Source: Neocallimastix lanati (nom. inval.)
Lineage: Eukaryota > Neocallimastigomycota > Neocallimastigomycetes > Neocallimastigales > Neocallimastigaceae
Assembly: GCA_016946835.1 (NCBI GenBank)
Contig: JACVTC010000036.1
Span: 953,501 to 1,017,500, forward strand
Length of the DNA stretch: 64,000 nucleotides
Direction: 5' to 3'
Part shown: positions 40,480-52,645 of the stretch, in pieces
Layout: each line of letters begins with the position of its first letter
Numbering within the stretch: position 1 is the stretch's first letter
Program-made: the position numbers and the translations under genes
Notes under the pieces: generated by a model
Told to the model about the DNA's origin: nothing
The model's input: the letters and a program-made list of their open reading frames with translations, nothing else
Databases searched by the model: none

Positions 40480-41241
40480 AAAATAAAACTGTAAAAATAA
40501 TTATACTAATACTACTAATAATAATAATAAATAACTTTGGATTTTTTATTTCAACAACAACAATAATAATAATAAATAAATAACTAAATTATTATTATTA
40601 TTATTATTATTATTATTTTTTTTTTTTTTTTTTAAATATTAGCACCAAAAAATGTTTCAAGAACTTGGTGTTATGAAACCTCTGTTGCCGTTGGTGTAGA
40701 TTTACCAGAAACCTTACCATATAATGATTATTTTGAATATTTTGGACCTGAATATTTAATTCATGTTAGACCTACCAATGCTGAAAATAAGAATACCAGA
40801 GAATATTTAGATAAAACCACCGTTCATATACTAGAAAATCTTAGAAATATTAGTCATGCTCCAAGTGTTCAAATGCAAGAAGTTCCTGTTGATCATTTTT
40901 CAGATGAAGAAGATGATTTAGAAGATGATTTAGACGATCGTCAATCCAGAGTATATCATGATACCCATGTAGCCTATGATAATGAAATAGATCCTTCGGA
41001 TGATGAAAGTCGAGCCCATCCCTCGAATAAGCGTAGAAGAAGAAATCGTAGAAATCATCGTAATTCTCCCAACCCTGAATCTAAATCCGAAAGAACCACT
41101 CGACAATCAGCTACTGCGGCAGCGACGACCAATTCCTCTGCAAAGGAAGATTTTGGATTTAAGGATGAAAGACGTGATAAAGAAACGGTTGTTCCATTTA
41201 CCGCTTTTTCCTCTAAAAATGAATCTAAATCTGAAAAATAA
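37739..41241 (+). CDS. Class I histone deacetylase (RPD3/HDAC1 type), seven exons
   Basis: Exons: 37739-37810, 38278-38292, 38500-38848, 39115-39225, 39400-39584, 39877-40048, 40643-41241. Introns run GTAATT/GTAAAC/GTATAT/GTAAGT to AG, and the joined frame gives 500 residues. It is a zinc-dependent lysine deacetylase expected in nuclear co-repressor complexes. Conserved blocks in order: [33 protein letters not shown] (His pair about 137-138), [14 protein letters not shown] (zinc ligands Asp about 173 and His about 175), [25 protein letters not shown] (zinc ligand Asp about 262) and LGGGGYT (catalytic Tyr about 301). The C-terminal tail after about residue 380 is acidic, then Arg/Ser/Lys-rich ([12 protein letters not shown]), as in HDAC1/RPD3 but unrelated in detail. 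Exon 2 is a 15-base microexon. All active-site residues appear intact. Confidence 0.94.
38278..38292 (+). other. 15-nt in-frame microexon of the histone deacetylase gene
   Basis: GCACATCCAATGAAG encodes Ala-His-Pro-Met-Lys. It is preceded by AAAAG (acceptor) and followed by GTAATT (donor). Without it the HDAC loop that family members write G-H-P-M-K-P-H-R would be missing, since exon 1 ends Leu-Ala-Pro and exon 3 begins Pro-His-Arg. All three junctions are phase 0, so skipping would delete five residues without a frameshift. Confidence 0.88.
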
Positions 41242-41281
41242 ATCATCAAATCCAAAAAAAAAAAATTTAAAATAATAATTT

Positions 41282-41314
<33 letters not shown>

Positions 41315-42221
41315 CATATATACATATACATATATATATAAATATAAAATATAATATATAAAATATAAAATATATATAAATAATAGTAATAATAATAATA
41401 ATATTAATAATAATAAAAAGAAAGAAATTTATGGTAGTAGTAATCATAAAATAAAATAAAATAAATTAAAAGAGTAAATGATATTAATAATTATGATAAA
41501 GAAAAAAAAAAAAATAGTAATAATAATAATGATGATATTACTATTATTATTATTATTATAATTATTTTAATTTTTTAATTATTTAATTCATATTTTTATA
41601 TATTATATTTAATTATATTTAATTATATATTATAATTTAAAAGGAAAATTAAAATAAAAATAAAATAAAAAAAATAAAAAAAAAAAAAAATTTTTTTTTA
41701 TGGTATATTGTAATTTATGTTTTTCTTCATTTTTTTTTTTTTTCATTTTCTATTTTTAAAATAATAATAAAAAAATAAAATGTAATATTTATAGGATTAA
41801 TATTTCTTTTTAAAGTAAAAAAGATATTATATATATATATATAAATTAAAAAAAAAAAAAATTAAAAAATATATATGTATATATTATAATTTTTATCCTA
41901 TTATAAGTTTTTTTTTTTATTTTTTTATTATTTTATTTTTTTTTTTTTTTAAAATATAATTTTTAAGTTTTTGTTCCTATTCAAGATTTAAATAGATTTA
42001 TTAAACATCATAAAGAAAAACTAAATATTATTTATTTATTTATTTATTATATTTTTAATTTAATTTATCCCTCTTTCATATCAAATATATTTTTAAATAA
42101 TGAAATATATATATATAATTATTTTATTATTATTGCTTTTATTGTTAATAAAAAAATTTTTTTTTTTTATATTTATACTAATAAATAATAGATAGCAAAA
42201 CAAAACCACTATTAATATCTT

Positions 42222-42379
42222 TATATACAATAATAATAATAATAAATGATACCAAAAAATACATATCTATTATAATTCTTTAAAAATAAAACAGAATTAA
42301 TATATACAATAATAATAATAATAAATGATACCAAAAAATACATATCTATTATAATTCTTTAAAAATAAAACAGAATTAA
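42222..42379. repeat. 79-bp perfect tandem duplication
   Basis: The segment beginning TATATACAATAATAATAATA and containing GATACCAAAAAATACATATC occurs twice, head to tail, at an exact 79-base offset. Confidence 0.92.
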
Positions 42380-42534
42380 AATAAGTTAAAATTATTATTA
42401 TACTTTTAATTTTATATATATTGAAAAATTTTTTTTTTTAAGATTAATAGATAATAATAAAAAAAAAAAAAAAAAAAAAAATTATGGATATCTATTTTAT
42501 CTTTTTTTTTTTTGTTTGTTTGTTTGTTTGTTTT

Positions 42535-42790
42535 GCTTTTTTTTATTACAATTATTATTTTTATTTGATAGGTTATTTTGGTATATTATTATTTTATTAT
42601 TTTTATTATCACAATTATTATAATTTAAATTAAATATCAATAAGAAAAAAAAAAAAAAATAGTTTGCTTTTTTTTATTACAATTATTATTTTTATTTGAT
42701 AGGTTATTTTGGTATATTATTATTTTATTATTTATATTATAACAATTATTATTATTTAAATTAAATATAAATAAGAGAAAAAAAAAGTTT
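42535..42790. repeat. About 131-bp imperfect tandem duplication
   Basis: Two copies starting GCTTTTTTTTATTACAATTA, sharing TTGATAGGTTATTTTGGTAT, at a 131-base offset. They differ by a few substitutions, so this event is older than the 79-base duplication just upstream. Confidence 0.88.
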
Positions 42791-43040
42791 ACAATTTGCT
42801 ATATTTATAATAAGTATGTTTTATGCTTATTTTTTTTTTTTTTTTTTTTTTTTTTAGTTTGGTATATATATATAATTGTTATAACTTTTAAATGCTAAGT
42901 TACTTCATGGAAAAGAAATGGTTTTCTTGCTAGACAAGCTTGGAGGCACATAAGCGAGGAAAGGCTGGCAATGACCACTTGCAAGATGAGTTGGCATGAT
43001 TTAAATAATAATAATTTATATATATATATATATAAATTAA

Positions 43041-43213
43041 TTATTTGTGTTTGCATCCTCCATTATGACTATGTTGTGAACGAGGTTTGTATTTTGGTTG
43101 AATTTCATAAGCATTTGGTTTATCATCATCATCATCGGATGAAGAGCAAGAAGAGTCTGACGAAGAAGATGAGTCATCCCAATTTCTTTGTCTAGTATAA
43201 ATACAACAAACTA

Positions 43214-43250
<37 letters not shown>

Positions 43251-43791
43251 TTGTAATTAATATTATTGTGTTTAATAAATATTTTTTTTTTTAAAAAAAA
43301 AAGAGAATTTATATTATAATATATATATGATTATAGAATTGAAATTAAAAAAAAAAAATAATAAAATAAAATAAAATGAAATGTTAATTTATAATTAATA
43401 ATAAAAATTTTTAAAAGTAAAAATATATATATAGTATTATAATTTTATATTATACACAAATATATATATTCTATATTTATATATATTTTATCTCTATAAA
43501 TATTCTTATTTTTTTAAAATTTATATAATTAATATATATAATAATTCTTAATAAATATTTAAAATATATATATATATAATTTTCAAACTTTTAATTACTT
43601 TTCGACTTCTTTCTTCCTAAACCTTCATTATCAATTGTGTCTTCTGTCCAATGAACGTTTTGGTTATTTATATTTCTACCATGGAGATGTAAAGTACCAG
43701 CAACATTAATTGGTGGTACAACTTCTTCTTCTTCAATTACTTCAGTAATTGTTTGATTGTTTTCAACTGGTTCTCTTGTTACTTCAGCCAT
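43041..43791 (-). CDS. Protein phosphatase 1 inhibitor-3 / PPP1R11 (YPI1 family)
   Basis: Exons, minus strand: 43791-43599 and 43210-43041, joined across a 388-base intron (GTAATT...ATAG, phase 1) to give 120 residues. The family signature is conserved: NVHWTEDTIDNE (about residues 45-56), which carries the PP1-binding V-x-W form of the RVxF motif, followed by LGRKKSK and, across the splice junction, ICCIY. The C-terminus is Ser/Asp-rich (SSSSSDSSCSSSDDDDD) and ends in a short His/Cys segment (HNGGCKHK), as in the family. Proteins of this group bind and restrain PP1 catalytic subunits in the nucleus and cytosol and are heat-stable and disordered. The continuity of KSK-ICCIY across the junction strongly supports the join. 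Confidence 0.9.
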
Positions 43792-44808
43792 TTTTTTTTT
43801 TTTAATTTATTTTTTTAAAATATTTTTAATTTTTTTTTTTTTTTTTTATTTTATAAAGAAAAAAAAAGGTATCTTTTGAAATTTTATTTATTTTATTTGT
43901 TTTTTAAACTTATTATTATATTATTATATATATATATATTTGTATATTGTTGGTATAATAAAAATTATCAATAATATATTTTTTATTAAAAGTTATGAGA
44001 AAAACTCTAAATTTTGATTCTTTTTGCATTTTTTTTTTTTAATGAATAAAAATATAATATAATATTAATATATATATGTTGAGAAAAAATTATTATTATA
44101 TATATATATTTGTTTTTTTTTAAAAAAAAAAAAAGATATAATATATTAGTTAAAATTTCAAATTCAAATTCAAATTCAATTTAATATAATATATTATATG
44201 TATTTCAAAGTATTCAATACTTACATTATTATTGAATTATTATTATAACTATTATTTTTTGAAGGGGATATATATAATATTTCTTGACGTGTATTCTCTT
44301 CTAATAATAATATTTTATTTTAAATTTAATTTTTAAAATTTTTTTTTTCTTTTCAAATAGAAGAAGGTATTATTTAATAAAAGAAAAGAGAAAAAAGAAA
44401 AAAAAAAAAAATTGAAAATAAAAATATCTTTATTTAATATAAAATAATATATGCCAATAAACTTTAAATTCTTAATTTCAAAGTTTCTAAAATTAGTATC
44501 ATCCTCATTATTAAATAAAATAAAATAAAATAAAATATAATAAAATATAATATTATAATATAATAAAATAAAAATTTTTTTTAATATATTAAATAAATAA
44601 TATTTCAAATAATAAACAATTAATTTAGTAGTAATATAGAATAAAAATTAGTAATTTATTATTGAAAAATATTAATATAAAAAAAAAATATATATATATA
44701 TATAAAAATAAAAAATTTATATATATACTATTATTATTATTATTATTTTATTTTATTTTTATTTTATTTTTATTTTATTTTTATTTTATTTATTTTTTAC
44801 TTCTCTCT

Positions 44809-44853
<45 letters not shown>

Positions 44854-45527
44854 TACTTTTATCATATCTTTAATATATTTATTTTCAATGAATATTAAAT
44901 TGGATTTTTTTTTTAATATTTAATAATTTATGTTATATTTAATATTTATCAAATTTATATTTATATTTAATATCTATATAAAAATTATATAAAAATATAA
45001 AAATATATATTTTAATTTTAATTATATATATTTTATTATATTTTTTACTTCTCTCTCTTCCAAATTTTATTAATAGTATATAATTTAATTTTTTTATTAA
45101 TTAGCATTTATTATTTATTATTAATTATTACTAAAATAAGCCATAAATATAAACTACTTTTTTTTATTTTATTTTTATTTTCTTTTATTTTTATTTTTTT
45201 TTTAATTTATTACAAATTTTGGAAATCTTTGGAACATTATAATGAAGAGAAATTGTTTCTATATATTATTAATATATAATAATATTATAAATATATATTA
45301 CTTTACTTCACCCACATGTCAAACATAATATAAATAGATAAATATTTTTATTAAATTATTTTTTATAGACATTTACTTTTTCACCATATCACATGATTTA
45401 ATCAGCCACAATAACCAATAAATTATACATGAACTTTTTTATTTATATTAAAGAAGATAAACAGAGTATATTTATATCTTTCCAGGTGAAGAATTTAATA
45501 CTAATTAGTTATAATTTTATATAATAA

Positions 45528-45640
45528 ATGAATAAATAAATAATAAATAATAAATAATAAATAATAAATAATAAATAATAAATAATAAATAATAAATAAT
45601 AAAAAATAAATAATAAATAATAATAAGAAATAATAAATAT
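45528..45640. repeat. (AATAAAT)n heptamer array
   Basis: About 110 bases of the same tandem heptamer found elsewhere in the window. Confidence 0.85.
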
Positions 45641-46076
45641 AAAAATAATTTTATGAATATTAATATAATTGTTATATATATATTGAATTATGTTAATCTG
45701 GTAAAAAATATTTATAAAATGAAAGTAAAAACGTTAAGCAAAAAGAAAAAATTTTTGCTTTATTTTATTTTAATCCGCATTATAAATTTTAATTTTTCTT
45801 TAAAAAAATTATTTAAATTTTAAAAATTATATTCCATATTTTATAGAATAAAATAAAGAATAAAAATGAATAAAAATAAAAAAAAACTTTCAATATCTAA
45901 CAAATTTTGAATAATAAAAAAATATATTTACTGTTTTATTAATAAAATAAAATAAAAAAAAATAAAAGATTATTAAATAAATTTATATATAAATATTAAT
46001 ATTAATAATTTTAAAATAGATATAAAATCAATGCTAAATACTAATATTTTTATATTCAATTTAAAAAATAAAAAAA

Positions 46077-46259
46077 TATTTAAATATAGATTATAATAAT
46101 TTAATTTATGGAATTAGTTATATATAAATTTAAATTTACTTAAAAATATAGCTTTTATTATAAAAAAAAATATTTAAATATAGATTATAATAATTTAATT
46201 TATGGAATTAGTTATATATAAATTTAAATTTACTTAAAAATATAGCTTTTATTATAAGT
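46077..46259. repeat. 94-bp tandem duplication
   Basis: The segment from TATTTAAATATAGATTATAA to TATAGCTTTTATTATAA is repeated head to tail at an exact 94-base offset (46077 and 46171). The copies look nearly identical. Confidence 0.9.
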
Positions 46260-46357
46260 AGATATTTAAATTATATATTAAAATTAATAATATCACAATA
46301 TTAATATTAGGAATAGGAATAGAAACCGATAATACAATAATACTATTTAAAAAAACT

Positions 46358-46387
46358 AATTATTAAGATTTCAAAATCTTAATAATT
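46358..46387. repeat. Perfect 14-bp palindrome
   Basis: AATTATTAAGATTT (46358-46371) and AAATCTTAATAATT (46374-46387) are perfect inverted copies separated by CA. Confidence 0.85.
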
Positions 46388-46430
46388 TTAAAGTTTTCTT
46401 ATTTTCATAATTATTTTTTATTTTATTTTA

Positions 46431-47110
46431 TTTTATTCAATTTGTACTTTATATTGAATTTTCAACTATATATTTTATTATATTTAATTCAATCTGTACT
46501 TTATATTGAATTTTCTACTATTTATTTTATTATATTTAATTCAATCTGTACTTTATATTGAATTTTCTACTATTTATTTTATTATATTTAATTCAATCTG
46601 TACTTTATATTGAATTTTCTACTATTTATTTTAATATATTTAATTCAATCTGTACTTTATATTGAATTTTCTACTATTTATTTTATTTTATTTTATTTTA
46701 TTTTATTTTTATTAATACTTAATTCTTTTATATTACTTCACTATTTATTTTATTTTATTTTTATTAATACTTAATTCTTTTATATTACTTCACTATTTAT
46801 TTTATTTTTATTAATACTTTATTCTTTTATATTACTTCACTATTTATTTTATTTTTATTAATACTTAGTTCTTTTATATTACTTCACTATTTATTTTATT
46901 TTATTTTTATTAATACTTGATTCTTTTATATTACTTCACTATTTATTTTATTTTATTTTATTTTTATTAATACTTTATTCTTTTATATTATTTCACTGTT
47001 TATTTTATTTTATTTTATTTTATTCCATTTTTTTTAATTTAATCTGAATTTTATATTCATATTTATATTCTACTATTTATTTTATTTTATTTTATTTTTT
47101 GCATCAATAT
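46431..47110. repeat. Compound 52-bp minisatellite cluster
   Basis: Five copies of a 52-base unit starting TTCAATCTGTACTTTATATT (the first has a T variant) have an exact 52-base period from about 46437. They are followed by about six copies of a second, 47-57-base unit containing TTAATACTTAATTC and ATTACTTCACTATTTATTTT, with variable (TTTTA)n. The first unit shares its TTCAATCTGTACTTT core with the minisatellite at 1.1 kb. Confidence 0.9.
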
Positions 47111-47204
47111 TTTCACAGGAGTATAATTTTTATACAATCATATTAATAATTACTAATTTAAAAACTTATCCAAAGAATTAATAACAAAAAGAGTATTTAT
47201 TACT

Positions 47205-47460
47205 GAATAAATAATAAATAATAAATAATTAAATAATAACTAATAAATAATAAATAATAAATAATAAATAATTGAATAATAAATAATTGAATAATAAATA
47301 ATTAATAATAAATAATTGAATAATAAATAATAAATAATAATTAATTAATAATTGAATAATAAATAATAAATAATAAATAATAAATTATAAATAATAAAAA
47401 AAAATAAATAAATAATAAATAATAAATAATAAATAATAAATAATTAAATAATAAATAATG
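47205..47460. repeat. (AATAAAT)n heptamer array, interrupted
   Basis: Heptamer tandem repeat with AATTGAATAATAAATAATTG variants, of the same family as the other arrays. Confidence 0.85.
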
Positions 47461-47961
47461 AATTAATAAAATCTTTGTACAATGAATTCATGAATAATAT
47501 GAAATAATATTATTATAATGTCAAGGTCATATAACACTAAAAATAAATAAAAAAAAAAAGTTTTAAATCATATGAATATAACATTCTTTGATCATTGAAT
47601 CCCAATATTTAAATTATTTAATAAAATTGAATCCTGCCATAAATTATTAAACTTTATCATGAATTTTTCTTATATCTTTTATTATTATTTTATTATTTAA
47701 TTATTTTATTATTTGCTATTTATTAGTATTTATTATTTATTTATCTATAAAAAAAATGGATGATCTTTAACCAATAAACATAATCAACATAATAAACCAA
47801 TAATAAAAATTAAAGGTAATATGGAAAATTTTTTAAAAAAATAAAAAAGAAAAAACATAAAAAAAATTTCATATAACTAATTTAATTTTTATTAAATAAT
47901 ATAATAATATATAGCTATTATGCATAGGTGAATACTTCATTAGTTCATAATTAAAAAATTT

Positions 47962-48028
47962 TATTAAAAACTGTTTCAATAAACAAATAAAAAAATTTTA
48001 TTAAAAACTGTTTCAATAAACAAATAAA
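47962..48028. repeat. 37-bp tandem duplication
   Basis: AAATTTTATTAAAAACTGTT and the sequence after it, to CAATAAACAAATAAA, are repeated twice at a 37-base offset. Confidence 0.85.
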
Positions 48029-48472
48029 AGTACACCTCCTAATCATTAATAATTATTTTTATGGTCAATTGACGTATTCTTATGAAACATATATAAACTA
48101 TTATTATTATTATTATTATTAAAAAGTTTATATAAAAAAAATTTTAAATAAACCATTTTTTTTCCTCTTGGTTACACAAATTGAAATCTAATACGGAATC
48201 TATAAATTATTTTATTTTATTTTATTAAAGTTATTACATTGTAATTGTAATCCATATTTACTATCTTTTTTTTTTTTTTTTTTTTTTTTTTTTGTTAAAA
48301 AATAAAAGAAATTATTAAGTAACAGCACAAACAAATGACTATGAATGACTCTATATATAATATATGATTTTTATTAAATAGAAAAATAAAATACTGTAAA
48401 ATAATATATATATAAAATAATAAAATAAAAATATACAGAATACTCTATAAAATTATATCAAATTTAAATTTT

Positions 48473-48586
48473 TTTACGCAGTAAAGTTTCTTTGCTTATG
48501 GGGAGTTGAGAGCGCCGACGCCGTACTGGTATGATAGTTAATCATACACCCATATTACTATATGGGGAAGACCAAAGTCTTCAGTC

Positions 48587-48620
<34 letters not shown>

Positions 48621-48630
48621 ACGCAGTAAA
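48473..48630 (+). mobile_element. SINE-like retroposed structured RNA with poly(A) and 13-bp target duplication
   Basis: A 104-base body (48486-48589) of unusually high G+C is followed by 28 A (48590-48617) and bracketed by identical 13-base direct repeats TTTACGCAGTAAA (48473-48485 and 48618-48630). This is the structure left by target-primed insertion of a polyadenylated RNA. The body holds three successive perfect hairpins: GTATGAT/ATCATAC, CCCATAT/ATATGGG and GAAGAC/GTCTTC. The 5' part (GGGGAGTTGAGAGCGCC) faintly recalls a tRNA D-arm/A-box, but no B-box is seen. It is not recognisable as 5S rRNA, U1-U6 or a known snoRNA. The parent RNA is unknown; the insertion structure itself is clear. 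Confidence 0.8.
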
Positions 48631-49485
48631 TAATTATTTCCATAAACAGATTACTATTATAATTATTATTATTTTTTTTTTTTTACTGCTTTTTTTTTTT
48701 TTTTTTTTATATTATTAAATATTTTTACCCCTCCAAAAAAAAAAAAAAAAAAAAAAAAAACTAATATTGTATTACTAAATTCGGCTTAATATATTAAATA
48801 AAGTTTTAAAATAAAATTATCTTAAAAGTTATATAATTTTAATTATCTATAAATAATTTTAAATTTTTTTATTCTATTTTATTTTATTTTATTTTTATTA
48901 ATACTTCACTCTTTTATACTATTTTATTATTTTATTTTATTATTTATTTTATATACTAATTATTTTATAAATTAACAACAACTCTTAAATATTCTTTTTT
49001 ATTTTCTTCTTCTATAATAATATAAAAAAATTAAAATTAAGGATATATTACAGAAATCATTGAAATAAAAATATATGTATACTTTTTTTAATTCAATGAT
49101 TTATAGTATTATTATGATTAATTATTCATTAACAATTTATAAATAAAAAGCAATATTTTTTTTTTTTTAAATATCATTAAAAATTTCTCCTAAATATATG
49201 AAATTAAGATAATTTGATTTATTATTGATTTACTACTTAATTAATTGATAATGAAATTTGAATTAACTAAAAATAATTTTCATCAATATTTAATATTTAT
49301 ACTATATTTCATCAAGAAAAAACCTTTTTTTTTTTTTTTTTTAATGTTTAATTCATGATTTAATTTGTTGAAATTAATGAAATAAATATATAAATAAATA
49401 AAATAAAATAAAATAAATAAATAAAAAAACAGTATATTTATAAAAAATTTAAACTAAATTTATAATAAAATAATATTTAAATTAA

Positions 49486-49543
<58 letters not shown>

Positions 49544-51304
49544 TTAATGTGTAAAAAGAAAGAAGGTTTAAATAGTAAAAAGTAAATTTTATATTGTAAT
49601 TATTCATTGTTTAAAATTGTAAATATAAAGTTTTTATTGGCAATTATAATGCTAGTAAAAATAAAAATAAAAAATAAAGCATGTACAACTATAAATAAGA
49701 ATTGAGATAGTACAGTATCTAAAGATTTAATTTAAACAAATACCAAGATAATAATAAAAAAAAATAAAAAATAAAAAATAAAAAATAACAAATAGAAGAT
49801 ATATTATAATATATATTAAATTTGAAATTACATGAAAGCAAAAAAAAATATACTTAATGTTATATATATATTTATTTTATAATATTCATATTATATATAT
49901 TCCAAAATAAAATTTTCTTTATTAAAAAAAAAAAGGTAAAAAAATAAATTCTATGTTTACTTATTTTTTTCTTAACTTTATTATTATTGATACTATTTTA
50001 AAGAAAAATTAGAGAATGGTATTAAAAAAATTAATGAATTATTTAAAATATATTATATTTAATATTAATAAAAAGGAATAATAATATTAGAATAAATGTG
50101 ATTTATTAATAAAAAAAAAAAAAAAAACATCAAAATGCACTTTGAATAAAATATATAATATTAATAATAATAAAAAATTATTATTGATATTACATATACT
50201 TTATTCATACTATATTTAACCATTAATACTTAAGAGATCATTATTTTAGAAAAGGTCTTGTGACATGAAAAAATTTATTACTATTATTAATAAAATTTTT
50301 TAAAATATTATTTCTTTATTAGTTTTTTATAATAATAATATAAACATATTTATATTAAAAGTATTAATATTTAATATTTAATATTTAATATTTAATATTT
50401 AATATTTAATATTTAATATTTAATATTTATTATTAAAGATAAAAAATAAAACATGAATTAAAGAATCCAACCCATGATTTCAAAATTTTTATGGTTTAAA
50501 AAATTGATTTGGTTCATTAGAATACTATATGCTTTCATATATATTCCTTTACACTCTAATATATTACATATTGAATATTTTATTTATTTATTTTTTTTTA
50601 TGCGGTAAATTCATTAATTTAAAAATTTATATATGTCAATATTAATTTTATATTTAGTTGAATTATATTTGAAATAATATATTAAAATATATTATATTTA
50701 CATTAGTAATATATTATTTCTATTTATAAATATAAATTTATTATATTATAATATATTTATTATATATGTAAAATATATTAAAAAATAGTTTTATTGAAAT
50801 TTTTATTTTTATAATTCATTTATAAATTGTTTAATTAATATAATTTATTATTCTAAATATATTCCAGTGGACTGCAATCTATTAAAAGTATTAATTAAAA
50901 ATGGTTACAATGAATATTCATGAGATAATAAAAAAATAATTAAAAAAAAAATAAGAAATTTAATAATAAAATTTTTTATTAATAGTTTATATATAATATT
51001 ATATTATATTATATAATAACACTTTAAAAAGAAGATCTAATTATGAATATAAATTTTCATTTCATTATTTATTATAATTGTTTAACAGATTTAATTATTA
51101 TTTTTTAATTATTTATTTTATTATTTATTATTTCATTATTTATAACAAAAATTTTATTTTTTCATTATAATAAATTTTGTTTAATATATTTTTCTATTAT
51201 TTAAAATTTTTTTTATCCAATATTATAAATTAATTATAATATAAAATAGATGAACTATTTGAATTATAAAAAAATATATATAAAAATTAAAAGTATAAAA
51301 TATG

Positions 51305-51522
<218 letters not shown>

Positions 51523-52498
51523 GAATTAAAAAAAATATAAAATTTTATCTTATTAAATTTTATATATATTATTATTACTTATTTAATATATATTGCAATA
51601 TATTATAATACAAATCAATGAAGTCAACAATACAAATAAAAGAATTCATTTGATTTCATTTTTTAATAATCTTAATTTGATTTTTTTCCTTTTATTATAG
51701 AAGTATATAAAATAAAAATTAATTCTTTACTAAATTTTTTTTTTTATTATTATTATTATTTCATTTTTATTATTTTATAAGATATATAAAAGAGAAAAAT
51801 ACTATTATTTTTCTAAAAGAACTTGTTTTTAAAAAAAAATTACTATATTTATAAATTATACCTTTAAGGAAATATCAATATTAACAAATATATATATATA
51901 TTAACAATAAAATAAAAGAAAAAAAATAATAAATAAATTGTAATATCATTCTATTAAAAAAAAAAAACAATTTTATGGAAAAAAAAAATAAATCAATAAA
52001 AAGTATCAATATATAATATTGAATAAAAACTAAAAGTTAATAAATATGTTAAAAAGATAATATTATAACTTTCAAAAAAAAATATATATTTAGACAAAAA
52101 AAAAAAAAAAAAAAATTGAAAATTAAAAATTGAAAATTTCAATTTAATTAAAATATAAAAATAAAATTATAATCATATTAAAAGCATTCACAAACTATGT
52201 AAATAATATACATATATATATATATTTTTTTTAAAAAAAAAAAAAAGATAAAATCTATTATACCAACAAAATAAATATAATTAAAATAATTAAAATTATA
52301 ATATTAAAATAAATTTAAACTTTAAACTTTTGTAATATATATTTTAAATTCGAATTACATTAAAAGTAAGTTTCAAAAAAAAAAAAAAAAAAAAAAAAAA
52401 ATTACGTTAAAAATTATAAATTACTAAAATGAAAAGTTATATAAGAAAATATAAATATTATTAATATAAATTAAACAAATTATAAAATAAATTACATT

Positions 52499-52608
52499 AT
52501 CATTCCAAAAATAAAAATCTAATTTCTTTTATATATATATATTTATTTTAAAAATCATTCCAAAAATAAAAATCTAATTTCTTTTATATATATATATTTA
52601 TTTTAAAA
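52499..52608. repeat. 55-bp tandem duplication upstream of the TANGO2-like gene
   Basis: ATCATTCCAAAAATAAAAAT and the following A/T sequence to TTTATTTTAAAA are repeated exactly once at a 55-base offset, ending about 40 bases before the start codon at 52646. If the transcript starts further upstream, the duplication lies in its 5' leader. Confidence 0.88.
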
Positions 52609-52645
52609 ATCAAATTAACAGATTTAATATAAATATTTATCAAAA

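Larger units (their letters stand above)
41242..43040. other. Convergent 3' intergenic region with tandem duplications
   Basis: The space between the 3' ends of the deacetylase and the PP1 inhibitor gene. It is A/T-rich with (TA)n and (AAT)n runs, a 79-base direct duplication (42222-42300/42301-42379), an imperfect direct duplication of about 131 bases (about 42535-42665/42666-42790), and a G+C-richer patch at about 42890-43010 with no readable frame. Confidence 0.75.

Noticed and set aside
40873-41331. Overlapping frames on both strands at the deacetylase C-terminus
   Set aside because: These are shadows of the charged C-terminal tail of the deacetylase and have no independent motifs.
42971-43195. 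Plus-strand 74-codon frame
   Set aside because: It is antisense to exon 2 of the PP1 inhibitor gene, whose conserved sequence explains the base composition.
48486-48589. Possible tRNA or 5S rRNA gene
   Set aside because: Only a faint A-box-like segment is present; there is no B box, no cloverleaf and no 5S helices, and the poly(A) tail and target duplication indicate a retrocopy.
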